Shown in pieces: positions 55,098-63,150 of a DNA stretch of 64,000 nucleotides (the first letter of the stretch is position 1; the number at the start of each line of letters is the position of its first letter). The DNA is taken from positions 62,001-126,000 of the forward strand of contig CAWHGB010000008.1 of assembly GCA_963828855.1 (NCBI GenBank). The letters run 5' to 3'. The translations under genes and the position numbers were made by a program. This DNA is from CAVVEQ01 sp963828855. GTDB lineage: Bacteria > Chloroflexota > Anaerolineae > Anaerolineales > Anaerolineaceae. The notes beneath the pieces are model-generated. The model was not told where the DNA came from and ran no database searches. It saw only the letters and a list, made by a program, of their open reading frames with translations.

Positions 55098-55525
55098 GCG
55101 GAATCCTGGTACTTATCCTGCGGGTGGTCATGGCGGTTTGCCTGTATGCCTTCCTGGGTTTTGTCATTTACATCGTTTGGAAGGACCTCCGGCAACATGC
55201 AGACGTGGCTGCCAGGATAAGGATTCCACTTCTCATCTTGCAAGTCGAAGGAGAAAGTGAAACCCCACATTACGAGATCCATTCCCCAGAAGCATTCATC
55301 GGCCGGGACCCGGGCTGCGAGGTTTTCGTGGAGGAAGGCACACTTTCAGCCAGACATGCCCGGTTGAGCTATCACCACAAGCAATGGTGGTTGGAAGACC
55401 TGCACTCCACCAACGGATCACGCTTGAACGATCAACCCGTTCATCAACCAGCCGTGTTCGATTCTGGCGACAGGATTTCCTGTGGAAGTGTTCATTTCCT
55501 GATCCGGGTGGAATCTGCCGGTTGA
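55094..55525 (+). CDS. Membrane-anchored FHA-domain protein (FhaB-like)
   Basis: 143 residues. One N-terminal membrane helix (LVLILRVVMAVCLYAFLGFV), then an FHA domain: AFIGRDPGCEVFVEEGTLSA, RHARLSYHHKQWWLEDLHST and NGSRLNDQPV, keeping the G-R, S-R-H and N-G positions (S-A-R-H-A here). It resembles FhaB with a membrane tether. Translationally coupled to the FhaA-like gene. Confidence 0.88.
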   Translation: MSGILVLILRVVMAVCLYAFLGFVIYIVWKDLRQHADVAARIRIPLLILQVEGESETPHYEIHSPEAFIGRDPGCEVFVEEGTLSARHARLSYHHKQWWLEDLHSTNGSRLNDQPVHQPAVFDSGDRISCGSVHFLIRVESAG

Positions 55526-55573
55526 TGAGTTATGCTATGATTGATTTCGATAATTATTAAGGAGGTGCTGGAG

Positions 55574-56443
55574 ATGGCTGATCAACCTGTTTTAGGAATC
55601 ATTGGCGGCTCGGGGCTTTACCAGATGCCGGGTTTGAAGGAAGCCAGGTCGATCGATATCCCCACCCCATTTGGAGATCCTTCGTCCCCGGTGGTAGTCG
55701 GCAAGCTGGAAGGAAAACGGATCGCCTTCCTTGCCCGGCACGGGATCGGACACTATCTATCTCCTACCGAAGTAAATTACCGGGCTAACATCTATGCCCT
55801 GAAATCCCTGGGAATACAGCGCTTGGTCAGCATCAGCGCTTGCGGTTCATTACGGGATGATTTCGCTCCCGGCCAAATCGTCATCCCTGATCAAATTGTC
55901 GATTTTACCCGTAGGCGTATCACTTCTTTTTTTGAGGGAGGCCTCGTGGTTCACGTGGGGGTTGCTGATCCATTCTGCGGTGACCTCAGTCACCTCCTTG
56001 AGCAGGCAGTGGAAAAAATCGGCGGTATTTGCCACAAAGGTGGTACTGCCGTGACGATAGAAGGTCCCCGCTTCTCGACCAAGGGTGAATCGAACCTCTT
56101 TCGCTCCTGGGGAATGTCCATCATCGGGATGACCTTGTGCCCGGAAGCATTCCTGGCTCGCGAGGCAGAGATGTGTTTTTCGGTCATGGCACACATCACG
56201 GATTATGATGTCTGGCACCTCACCGAGGAGCAGGTTTCGGTGGATGTTGTGGTACGCACCCTTCAAAAAAACTCCGACCTGGCACAACAGGCGATCCTCG
56301 AGCTAGTGAAAACATTACCTGAGGAAACCTCGTGTACGTGTTCACATGCTCTCGAAAACGCGATCATCACCTCACCGGAATGTATTCCCCCCGAGACGCT
56401 CCAGAAAGTCGACCTTCTCGTCAGGAAATATTTACACTCTTGA
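55574..56443 (+). CDS. mtnP: S-methyl-5'-thioadenosine phosphorylase
   Basis: Phosphorolyses methylthioadenosine to adenine and methylthioribose-1-phosphate, the substrate of MtnA at 18.4-19.5 kb. 289 residues from ATG 55574 (AAGGAGG 8 nt upstream). Motifs: LGIIGGSGLYQMPGL, FLARHGIGHYLSPTEVNYRAN, VSISACGSLRDDFAPG, GGTAVTIEGPRFSTKGES, and SIIGMTLCPEAFLAREAEM. Its stop overlaps the likely TTG start of the RodA-PBP gene. Sits between FHA and wall-synthesis genes without an evident functional link. Confidence 0.95.
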   Translation: MADQPVLGIIGGSGLYQMPGLKEARSIDIPTPFGDPSSPVVVGKLEGKRIAFLARHGIGHYLSPTEVNYRANIYALKSLGIQRLVSISACGSLRDDFAPGQIVIPDQIVDFTRRRITSFFEGGLVVHVGVADPFCGDLSHLLEQAVEKIGGICHKGGTAVTIEGPRFSTKGESNLFRSWGMSIIGMTLCPEAFLAREAEMCFSVMAHITDYDVWHLTEEQVSVDVVVRTLQKNSDLAQQAILELVKTLPEETSCTCSHALENAIITSPECIPPETLQKVDLLVRKYLHS

Positions 56444-59058
56444 GATCCCAAAGCTTCGTATTCAGAATACCCGCGGTGGGCATTTCGAACCGCCTGTTTG
56501 GAACCGCAGCGGTTTTTCTTATTGCCTTTTCTCTCGCGTTGACTCTCTCACCTGCTGTAAGGCTGCATACCTGGGGAGTTGACCTCCTTTGGACCCATTG
56601 GCTTGGTTTTTTCACCTGGCTGATTGGTTTTTATATTCTGAGTAAATCTATCCAACACATAATCCCGGATGCCGATCCATATCTCCTGCCGGTAATCAGC
56701 TTTCTCTCTGGTTGGGGGTTGCTCACCATTTACCGGATCAATACATATTTTGGTTTACGACAAACCGCCTGGTTAGCGCTTTCGCTTCTTGTACTTTGGC
56801 TGATCCTGCGGACGGGAAGATTCATTGAAGTGCTGCATCGGTATAAATATATCTGGTTGACTCTGGGCATCCTCCTGCTTGCTTTGACCTTATTCATCGG
56901 AGTTTACCCGGGCGGGTTTGGGCCGCAACTTTGGCTTGGGATCGCAGGAATTTTCTTCCAGCCCTCCGAATTGCTAAAACTTTTATTGGTGATCTTCCTC
57001 TCGGCTTACCTGGCAGATCGACTCCGGGTGACTTTCAATTTTTCCCAGGTTCTCATCCCCGCACTCGTCATCTTTGGCATAGCGATTGCCATTCTTCTGG
57101 TTCAACGGGACCTCGGGACTAGCGCCCTTCTTCTGATTTTATTTTCGATCATGCTTTTCCTTGCGGCAGGAAAATACTGGCAGATCGCATTGAGTTTATC
57201 TGTTTTGATCCTGGCAGCGTATCTGGGATACCATCAGTTCGATGTGATCCGCCTGCGCGTGGATGCCTGGATCAATCCATGGCTCGATCCGAGCGGTCGT
57301 TCTTACCAGATCGTGCAGTCTCTCATGGCGTTTTCAGCCGGAGGCATATTCGGGCGAGGGCCAGGGCTGGGCAGTCCCAGGGTTGTCCCGGTTGCCCAAT
57401 CCGATTTTATTTTTGCGGCCATCGGCGAGGAGGCGGGGTTGGTGGGCACAGTGGGTCTGATTTGCCTGATGATTCTGTTTGTTTACCGGGGATTCCGGAT
57501 CGCATTCAGAGCCAGGTCCACATATTTCAGATTACTGGCTGCTGGGATCACGTCCTTCCTTGTGTTTCAATTCATCCTGATCGTTGGGGGTAACTTACGG
57601 GTTCTCCCTCTCACCGGTGTTACCCTCCCATTCATTTCCTATGGGGGTTCATCCTTGCTGGTATCTATGTTCTGTGCTGGAATCCTGCTCAAGGTAAGCG
57701 ATACTGGGGGCGAAGATCCAGCGGTTTTCGAAAAGCCTATTCCCTATTTTATTGTCCTGGGGATTGTGATGGCTGGTTTTATTGGGATTCTTCTCGCCAA
57801 TGGGTGGTGGTCCATCATTCGTTCAGGTGACCTGTTGACCCGGACTGATAACCCCCGCCTCGGAATAAATGAACGCTATTCACCTCGCGGGAGTATCCTC
57901 GATCAAAAAGGGGAGGCGATCAATTTCACAAATGGAGACGCAGGGGATTATTCGCGGATCTATCTCTACCCGCCCCTCAGTCCGGTATTCGGTTTCGATA
58001 CGTCAACCTTCGGGCAAAACGGCTTGGAAGCCGCGCTGGATGGTTATCTGCGGGGAGAACGCGGCTTGCCTTCATCGGTGATCTGGTGGAATCACCTTGT
58101 CCACGGGCAACCGCCGCCTGGATTGGATATTAAAACAACAATCGATATGCACCTGCAGCAGGAAGCGGACCGATTGTTGGGAGGAAGAAAAGGTGCCCTG
58201 GTTTTGTTGAACGCACAAACCGGCGAAGTGTTGGCAATGGCATCCCATCCAAACGTGGATCCCAACCAGGCGGAATCCATGTGGAATGGATGGATGCAGG
58301 ATCCGCAATCTCCGTTGCTAAATCGGGCCACCCAGGCTTCCTATCCGTTCGGAACGATGCTTTCCCCCATCCTGCTCACGCAAAAGGACGACGCGTTCCA
58401 GGGGAAGGAACCACCAGGATCAATGGAAATCCAATACAAGGGAGTGAACTACACCTGCGGATTTACCCCCGAGGGTGAAAATACCTGGGTAGATGGGATG
58501 ATCGCAGGCTGCCCCGCGCCTTCCATCGCGTTGGCCGGATCATATTCCACCGATGAGATCAGAATTTTACTCAATGATTTCGGCCTTGACTCCCTGCCTG
58601 AATTCATCCTTCCCCAAGCCGGAAATCAATCACTACCTGTATCTCCCGATCCAAAATCCCTTATCTTCGGAGAGGGTCAATTGCGCGTATCTCCCCTGCA
58701 GGCAGCTTTGGCAGCCGCAACGATCACTAATGGAGATCACCTTCCATCGCCTCAGGTTGCGACAGCATATCGCTCCCCTACTGGATGGGTGTATTTTCCG
58801 GAAGGAAAAATGAATAAAGTTGATCCCTCGAATATCGACCAGGTACGCAATGCGCTGGCGAGTGAAGAATTCCCGGGTTGGGAATCGACTGGCAGATCAA
58901 AGAGCAGCCAGGGCAGTTTCTCCTGGTACCTCGGGGGAACCAGTCCTGGTTGGAATGGAATTCCCCTCGCTATTGCTCTGGTATTGGAGGAGGATGCTCC
59001 CCTGGATGCCAGGGAGATCGGGACCGGGATATTGCAGGCAGCTACGGACCCCCGTTAA
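56440..59058 (+). CDS. FtsW/RodA polymerase fused to a degenerate penicillin-binding transpeptidase domain
   Basis: 872 residues if started at TTG 56440 (overlapping the mtnP stop); GTG 56476 is the alternative. Residues about 15-450 are an SEDS glycosyltransferase with about ten helices and conserved FFQPSELLKLLLV, LVQRDLGTSALL, IGEEAGLVGTVGL and LTGVTLPFISYGGSSLLVS. Residues about 470-870 are a penicillin-binding-protein module (YSPRGSILDQKGEAI, GLDIKTTIDMHLQQEADRLL, GALVLLNAQTGEVLAMASHP). Its active-site motifs are lost: SxxK is TMLS (residues 639-642, in SYPFGTMLSPI), SxN is replaced in GCPAPSIALA, and KTG-T is LGGT (831-834). The frame is undisturbed, so this is real. Likely active polymerase, inactive transpeptidase. 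Confidence 0.9.
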   Translation: MRSQSFVFRIPAVGISNRLFGTAAVFLIAFSLALTLSPAVRLHTWGVDLLWTHWLGFFTWLIGFYILSKSIQHIIPDADPYLLPVISFLSGWGLLTIYRINTYFGLRQTAWLALSLLVLWLILRTGRFIEVLHRYKYIWLTLGILLLALTLFIGVYPGGFGPQLWLGIAGIFFQPSELLKLLLVIFLSAYLADRLRVTFNFSQVLIPALVIFGIAIAILLVQRDLGTSALLLILFSIMLFLAAGKYWQIALSLSVLILAAYLGYHQFDVIRLRVDAWINPWLDPSGRSYQIVQSLMAFSAGGIFGRGPGLGSPRVVPVAQSDFIFAAIGEEAGLVGTVGLICLMILFVYRGFRIAFRARSTYFRLLAAGITSFLVFQFILIVGGNLRVLPLTGVTLPFISYGGSSLLVSMFCAGILLKVSDTGGEDPAVFEKPIPYFIVLGIVMAGFIGILLANGWWSIIRSGDLLTRTDNPRLGINERYSPRGSILDQKGEAINFTNGDAGDYSRIYLYPPLSPVFGFDTSTFGQNGLEAALDGYLRGERGLPSSVIWWNHLVHGQPPPGLDIKTTIDMHLQQEADRLLGGRKGALVLLNAQTGEVLAMASHPNVDPNQAESMWNGWMQDPQSPLLNRATQASYPFGTMLSPILLTQKDDAFQGKEPPGSMEIQYKGVNYTCGFTPEGENTWVDGMIAGCPAPSIALAGSYSTDEIRILLNDFGLDSLPEFILPQAGNQSLPVSPDPKSLIFGEGQLRVSPLQAALAAATITNGDHLPSPQVATAYRSPTGWVYFPEGKMNKVDPSNIDQVRNALASEEFPGWESTGRSKSSQGSFSWYLGGTSPGWNGIPLAIALVLEEDAPLDAREIGTGILQAATDPR

Positions 59059-59071
59059 TTTCAATGCAAAA

Positions 59072-60289
59072 TCATTCGATCACGATACGGGCGAAATGGC
59101 GCTTCCCCACCTGAAGAACTCCCGCGTGTGGGAACGGTTTCATGGCATCGGTGAGGATTTCTCCATCCAATTTAACACCCTTTTGATCCATCAGCCGCCG
59201 GCCTTCGCTGCGGGAAGTAATGAAATTGCAGGTCAACAGCACATCCAGGATCGTTTGTTCTCCAGTGATGTGAACTTCCGGCATTTCATCTGGTAGGTCA
59301 TGTTTCTGGAACCTGCGGATAAAATCGTCCTGAGCCTTCTCCGCGCTTGCTTCGCCATAAAACGAACTGGCAACCTCTCTTGCAAGCTGCATCTTTGCAT
59401 CCCGTGGATGAATTTTTCCGCTTATTAGGTCATTTTCCTTTTGAACTACATCTGCTGGAGACCAGCGCGTCACCAGGCGGAAATAGACCGGCAAAGCGCT
59501 ATCCGGCAGGCTCATCACCTTTCCATACATATCCTCTGCCGTTGTGTCAATGGGAATATGATTACCGAGCGATTTGGACATGCGTACAACACCGTCGGTT
59601 CCGGGAAGGATACCCATGATAATGCCGATATTGGGTTTTTCACCCATGTAGGTCATTAATTTTCTGGCAGCGGTAAGGATATTAAATAACTGATCCGTCC
59701 CACCCACCTGAACATCGGTTTTCAACGCGTAAGCGTCGTATCCCTGCATGATGGCATAGAAGGTCTCGTGCAAATAAATGGCATCACCGCGTTCAAAACG
59801 CAGTTTGAAATTTTCGCGGGTCAGGAATTGCTGCAGGGTGAAATTTGAAGCCAAGTGGATGAGATCTGCAAATGTGAGTTTTTGCAGCCACTCGGCATTG
59901 TACCGGATGGATGTCTTTTTAGGATCGAGGATCCGGAAAGCCTGCTGAGCGTAGGTTCTCGCATTTTCTTCTACTTCTGCGGCAGCCAATTGTGGGCGGA
60001 GGGCATCCTTATCGGATGGATCTCCGATCAGGGATGTATAGGTTCCGATCACAAATGTAACATCGTGACCAAGATCCTGGAATTGACGCAGCTTGCGCAT
60101 GGTGATGGTGTGACCGAGATGCAGATCCGCCTTCGTCGGATCGTATCCACAATAGACCCGCAGAGGGCGGTTTTCTTTTTCCGCCAGGATCAATCTTTCC
60201 CGTAGCTCCCTGGTCATGGAAGCTTTAACTTCTTCGTCCCCATATTCCGTGCCCTGCATTAAAAGGGCTACCTGATCCTCGATGTTCAC
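59072..60289 (-). CDS. tyrS: Tyrosyl-tRNA synthetase
   Basis: 405 residues from a GTG start with CGGAGGG upstream. Class I signature as DLHLGHTITMRKLRQFQ (HIGH variant HLGH), VQVGGTDQLFNILTAARKLM, the KMSKS-type loop VVRMSKSLGNHIPI, and a C-terminal S4 RNA-binding domain (FITSRSEGRRLMDQKGVKLDG in part). Of the longer TyrZ-like type. Converges with the RodA-PBP gene, 13 nt apart. Confidence 0.95.
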   Translation of the reverse strand: MNIEDQVALLMQGTEYGDEEVKASMTRELRERLILAEKENRPLRVYCGYDPTKADLHLGHTITMRKLRQFQDLGHDVTFVIGTYTSLIGDPSDKDALRPQLAAAEVEENARTYAQQAFRILDPKKTSIRYNAEWLQKLTFADLIHLASNFTLQQFLTRENFKLRFERGDAIYLHETFYAIMQGYDAYALKTDVQVGGTDQLFNILTAARKLMTYMGEKPNIGIIMGILPGTDGVVRMSKSLGNHIPIDTTAEDMYGKVMSLPDSALPVYFRLVTRWSPADVVQKENDLISGKIHPRDAKMQLAREVASSFYGEASAEKAQDDFIRRFQKHDLPDEMPEVHITGEQTILDVLLTCNFITSRSEGRRLMDQKGVKLDGEILTDAMKPFPHAGVLQVGKRHFARIVIE

Positions 60290-60318
60290 CCAACCCTCCG
60301 AATAAAAAGATAGAGCGG

Positions 60319-60324
60319 ATTATA
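60319..60324 (-). promoter_or_regulatory. Extended -10 box of tyrS
   Basis: Minus-strand TGGTATAAT (TATAAT at 60319-60324), 29 nt before the tyrS GTG; no clear -35, as is usual for extended -10 promoters. No T-box-like leader fits in the short gap. Confidence 0.5.
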
Positions 60325-60427
60325 CCAGCCGACTATTGCCAGGGTAGGATTTTTTCGTGAATCCTATCGTATTAAATGATTGGCTATGCGCAATTCGTGA
60401 AAGGAACTTTACCTCGTTCTCTGGTGC

Positions 60428-60433
60428 TATAAT
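60428..60433 (+). promoter_or_regulatory. -10 box of the HNH gene
   Basis: TATAAT lies 7 nt before the ATG at 60441, without a Shine-Dalgarno in between; again consistent with a leaderless mRNA. Confidence 0.5.
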
Positions 60434-60440
60434 CGCTTGC

Positions 60441-60953
60441 ATGGTTGCTGCCATGGAAGCTGTCCTGGTTCTGAATGCCAATTTTGAACCCCTGAACGTC
60501 TGCAGCATGCATCGCGCCCTGGGTTTGATGTTCACCGAAAAAGCCACCCTCGTCCTGGATGGACGTGGCACAGTGCGTACTGCCCGAATCAATTATCCCA
60601 GGCCTTCCGTGATCCGCCTTCATAAAATGGTTCATCGTCCCCGCCCAGCGGTTCGGTTGGCACGCAGGGAAATCCTGCGCCGGGATTGCTACACCTGCCA
60701 ATATTGTGGCAGGCAGATGGCTGATCTAACGATCGACCACGTCATTCCTCGCCACCTTGGCGGACCGCACACCTGGTTAAACGTTGTGGCAGCCTGCCCG
60801 CATTGCAACCACCGGAAAGGCGGGCGAAGAGTTGAAGAAGCCGGAATGCGATTGCTTCATATCCCGGTTGAACCACCCGCTTCAGCGGAGTATATATATG
60901 CCCACCATCTCCAGGAAAACCAGGAGTGGCGGCAATTCTTGAACGGATGGTGA
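60441..60953 (+). CDS. HNH endonuclease family protein
   Basis: 170 residues from ATG 60441 (MVAAMEAVLVLN); ATG 60453 matches the usual family start MEAVLVLNANFEPLNV. The C-terminal HNH domain has ILRRDCYTCQYCGRQMADLT, IDHVIPRHLGGPHTWLN with D-H and catalytic His, and VAACPHCNHRKGGR, giving two CxxC zinc pairs. This family is widespread in bacteria with an unknown role; it is not obviously part of a restriction system here. Its stop abuts the converging MBL gene. Confidence 0.88.
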   Translation: MVAAMEAVLVLNANFEPLNVCSMHRALGLMFTEKATLVLDGRGTVRTARINYPRPSVIRLHKMVHRPRPAVRLARREILRRDCYTCQYCGRQMADLTIDHVIPRHLGGPHTWLNVVAACPHCNHRKGGRRVEEAGMRLLHIPVEPPASAEYIYAHHLQENQEWRQFLNGW

Positions 60954-61709
60954 TTAATCCAAAATGATCGTCATCATATCGCGGGCAGCGATAACCTGCC
61001 CATGGAAAACCGATTTGGCTTGTTCAATAAATTTATCAGGCTCAGATTCACCGGGGTAATGGATCAGATAAAGAGTTCCCACACCTGCTTTTTGCGCAGT
61101 TTCCCCCGCCTGCTTAGGGGATGAATGACCTTTTGAATTTCCCGCCGATTCATGGAGTAATACATCAACATCTTTTGCAAGCGTTTCCACCGCCTGGCAG
61201 GGTTCCGAATCGCACGAATAAGCCAGTGTCTTACCTGATGCTGGAAATTCCACCCGGATGCCCATGGTTGGGATCAGATGCTTAACCTCCGCGCCTAATA
61301 GACGGAGATTTTCATCCGAGAATAAAACGGAAATCCCGCTTCCGGAAACAGGATGGTAATGGATCTGGAAGAGGTTTGCCCAGGAGGAAATGTTGAACAA
61401 CTCCAGCATTTTTTTCGCGCGTTCCAGCGTGTATTCCAACCCATATATATGGAGTTCTTCTTTTCTCCCAGTGAACCACATACCCATGATCAGGATGGGC
61501 AACCCCGAGACGTGATCCGGATGAAAATGGGTCAGGACCAGGTCCGTGATCGCATTGGGTTCGATTCCACCTTTTTTCAAGCTGAGGAAGGGGTTCGTAG
61601 CTGTATCCACCAAAACCGTCCGCCATCCGGACTGGATGGCAAGATGGGTGTTATCAGCTTCTGCCGAAGGAATAAACGATGCTGTTCCAAGTATTGTTAC
61701 TTTTCCCAT
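60954..61709 (-). CDS. MBL-fold metal-dependent hydrolase (RNase Z-like)
   Basis: 251 residues. GKVTILGTASFIPSAEADNT at the N-terminus is like RNase Z (LGT). The metal motif is VLTHFHPDHVSGLPILIMG; later ligands are in LAYSCDSEPC (Asp) and LIHYPG (His). It lacks the long exosite of tRNase Z, so a general beta-lactamase-fold hydrolase is the safe call. It follows the ABC permease-SpoIIM gene by 14 nt on the minus strand and may be its last co-transcribed gene. Confidence 0.85.
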   Translation of the reverse strand: MGKVTILGTASFIPSAEADNTHLAIQSGWRTVLVDTATNPFLSLKKGGIEPNAITDLVLTHFHPDHVSGLPILIMGMWFTGRKEELHIYGLEYTLERAKKMLELFNISSWANLFQIHYHPVSGSGISVLFSDENLRLLGAEVKHLIPTMGIRVEFPASGKTLAYSCDSEPCQAVETLAKDVDVLLHESAGNSKGHSSPKQAGETAQKAGVGTLYLIHYPGESEPDKFIEQAKSVFHGQVIAARDMMTIILD

Positions 61710-61723
61710 TCAAATTGCCTCCC

Positions 61724-63150
61724 TTATGGGATCAACGGGATCAATCCCATCACAATTTGGGGGGTGATCCACACTTCCACGCATGCAGCAATGATGAGCA
61801 GGGGTACGACCACTGCTACTATAAGTTTACACCATTCGGCAAGTGATTCAATGAAGGTTTGGCCGATGTTCCTTTCCTCATCCGGTGCAGCAAGCAGCGC
61901 TCCTCCACGCAGCACGGCGGCACATCCGATGATAAGGGCGGGAATTTCGAAAATCCCATGCGGGAGAATGAAACCCAAAAGGTATTGCGTGGGTGATAAC
62001 CCGTTCATGGATAGGAGACTGAGCAGATACCCCGCCACACCAAGCGAAGCAACAAGCGGGATCACACCCAGGATCCCGAAGGATAATGCCCCCAGAAGCA
62101 TAGAGATCAGGATCACCCGGAAATTCTGCCAGAAAATCGATAGTACTAAAGTCAGCGCTCCACCTGGGATCGCCTCATACGCTGAATAAATATTATTCCC
62201 TAAATCCTTTAAACTGGTTTCGCCAATCGGGATATTAAATGATTGGATCTGGTTCATCCCCAGAATTATTGCGATCACAGCGATTATGCTGGTCAATAAG
62301 ATCGCGAACCTCATCATTTTCAGGGTTTTCGGGACCTCCTTGTGATACCAATCCCAGAGATTGCGGGCTTCACCTTTAAAGGTCTTAAGGAAGACGCTTC
62401 CCCCCAACGGATGTTCAAAACGTCAATTTCCCTGCCCAGAAGTTCCTCCCTGCGGAAATGCGAAAGACCCACCCTGATGAGTAAAACTGCGAAAATAAAT
62501 AAACCAAAAACAACCCACCAGAGCGTTGCGTAGTTTCCCCAAAACATGACCACGCTCTCCGCCTGGATCAGGAGTGCGATCGGAATAATGATAAAGCTGG
62601 CCAGCAGGTTCGCCGCTCGGATCGAGGTTGCCTGACTGGAAATTACTACGGCTCCGCTGACCATGACGATCGCCTGAACAATCGTCAGACAGAAGATCAG
62701 CAGGGTCAAATCCGGGGGAGGCAGCGGCACATCGCGGGCTACCAGCCCGGCCATGTAGACCGTCATTCCCACAAAACTGCCCACAAGAGGTGGAACGATG
62801 GAGGAAAGCAACTTGCCAATATAAAGCTGCCAGTCCTTCAATGGTGTGCTTAAGAGGGGCTCGATTGACCCCCTCTCCTTTTCCCCTACAAACGACTCCA
62901 GGGCAATCACCAGGGAGACAGAGATGGGAAAAAAACCGACGATCATCATCAGGAATGGAACCAGGCGCTCCCCGATAAGGGTTGCACCATATTGGTTAAC
63001 GAAATCGAGCAGCCGGCGTGCGGTGAAGTTCATCAGGAACGGGAAGAAGAGCGTCAGCCCGATGATCGGGAAGATGATGCGCCAATCCCGGAATTGATCA
63101 CGGACTTCCCGCACGGTGATCGCCATCGCCGGCTTGAACTCAACCGCCAT
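61724..63150 (-). CDS. ABC-2 type permease fused to a SpoIIM domain, one frameshift
   Basis: Residues 1 to about 248 are an ABC-2/NatB-like permease: ITVREVRDQFRDWRIIFPII, VSLVIALESFVGEKERGSIE, then about five helices. The frame changes at 62400 in a run of six G on the coding strand; with seven G it continues NIRWGGSVFLKTFKGEARNL into a SpoIIM-like integral membrane domain (LILGMNQIQSF-like, IFWQNFRVILISMLLGALSF, LLGFILPHGIFEIPALIIG). The SpoIIM part has no ATG or ribosome site of its own near the junction, which supports a single 475-residue protein. The ATG at 63150 overlaps the ATPase stop. Probably an exporter with the ATPase; substrate unknown. Confidence 0.75.

Noticed and set aside
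60441..60953. HNH gene as part of a restriction or mobile system
   Set aside because: No methylase, integrase, repeat or phage gene lies nearby, and the family is a common chromosomal one.
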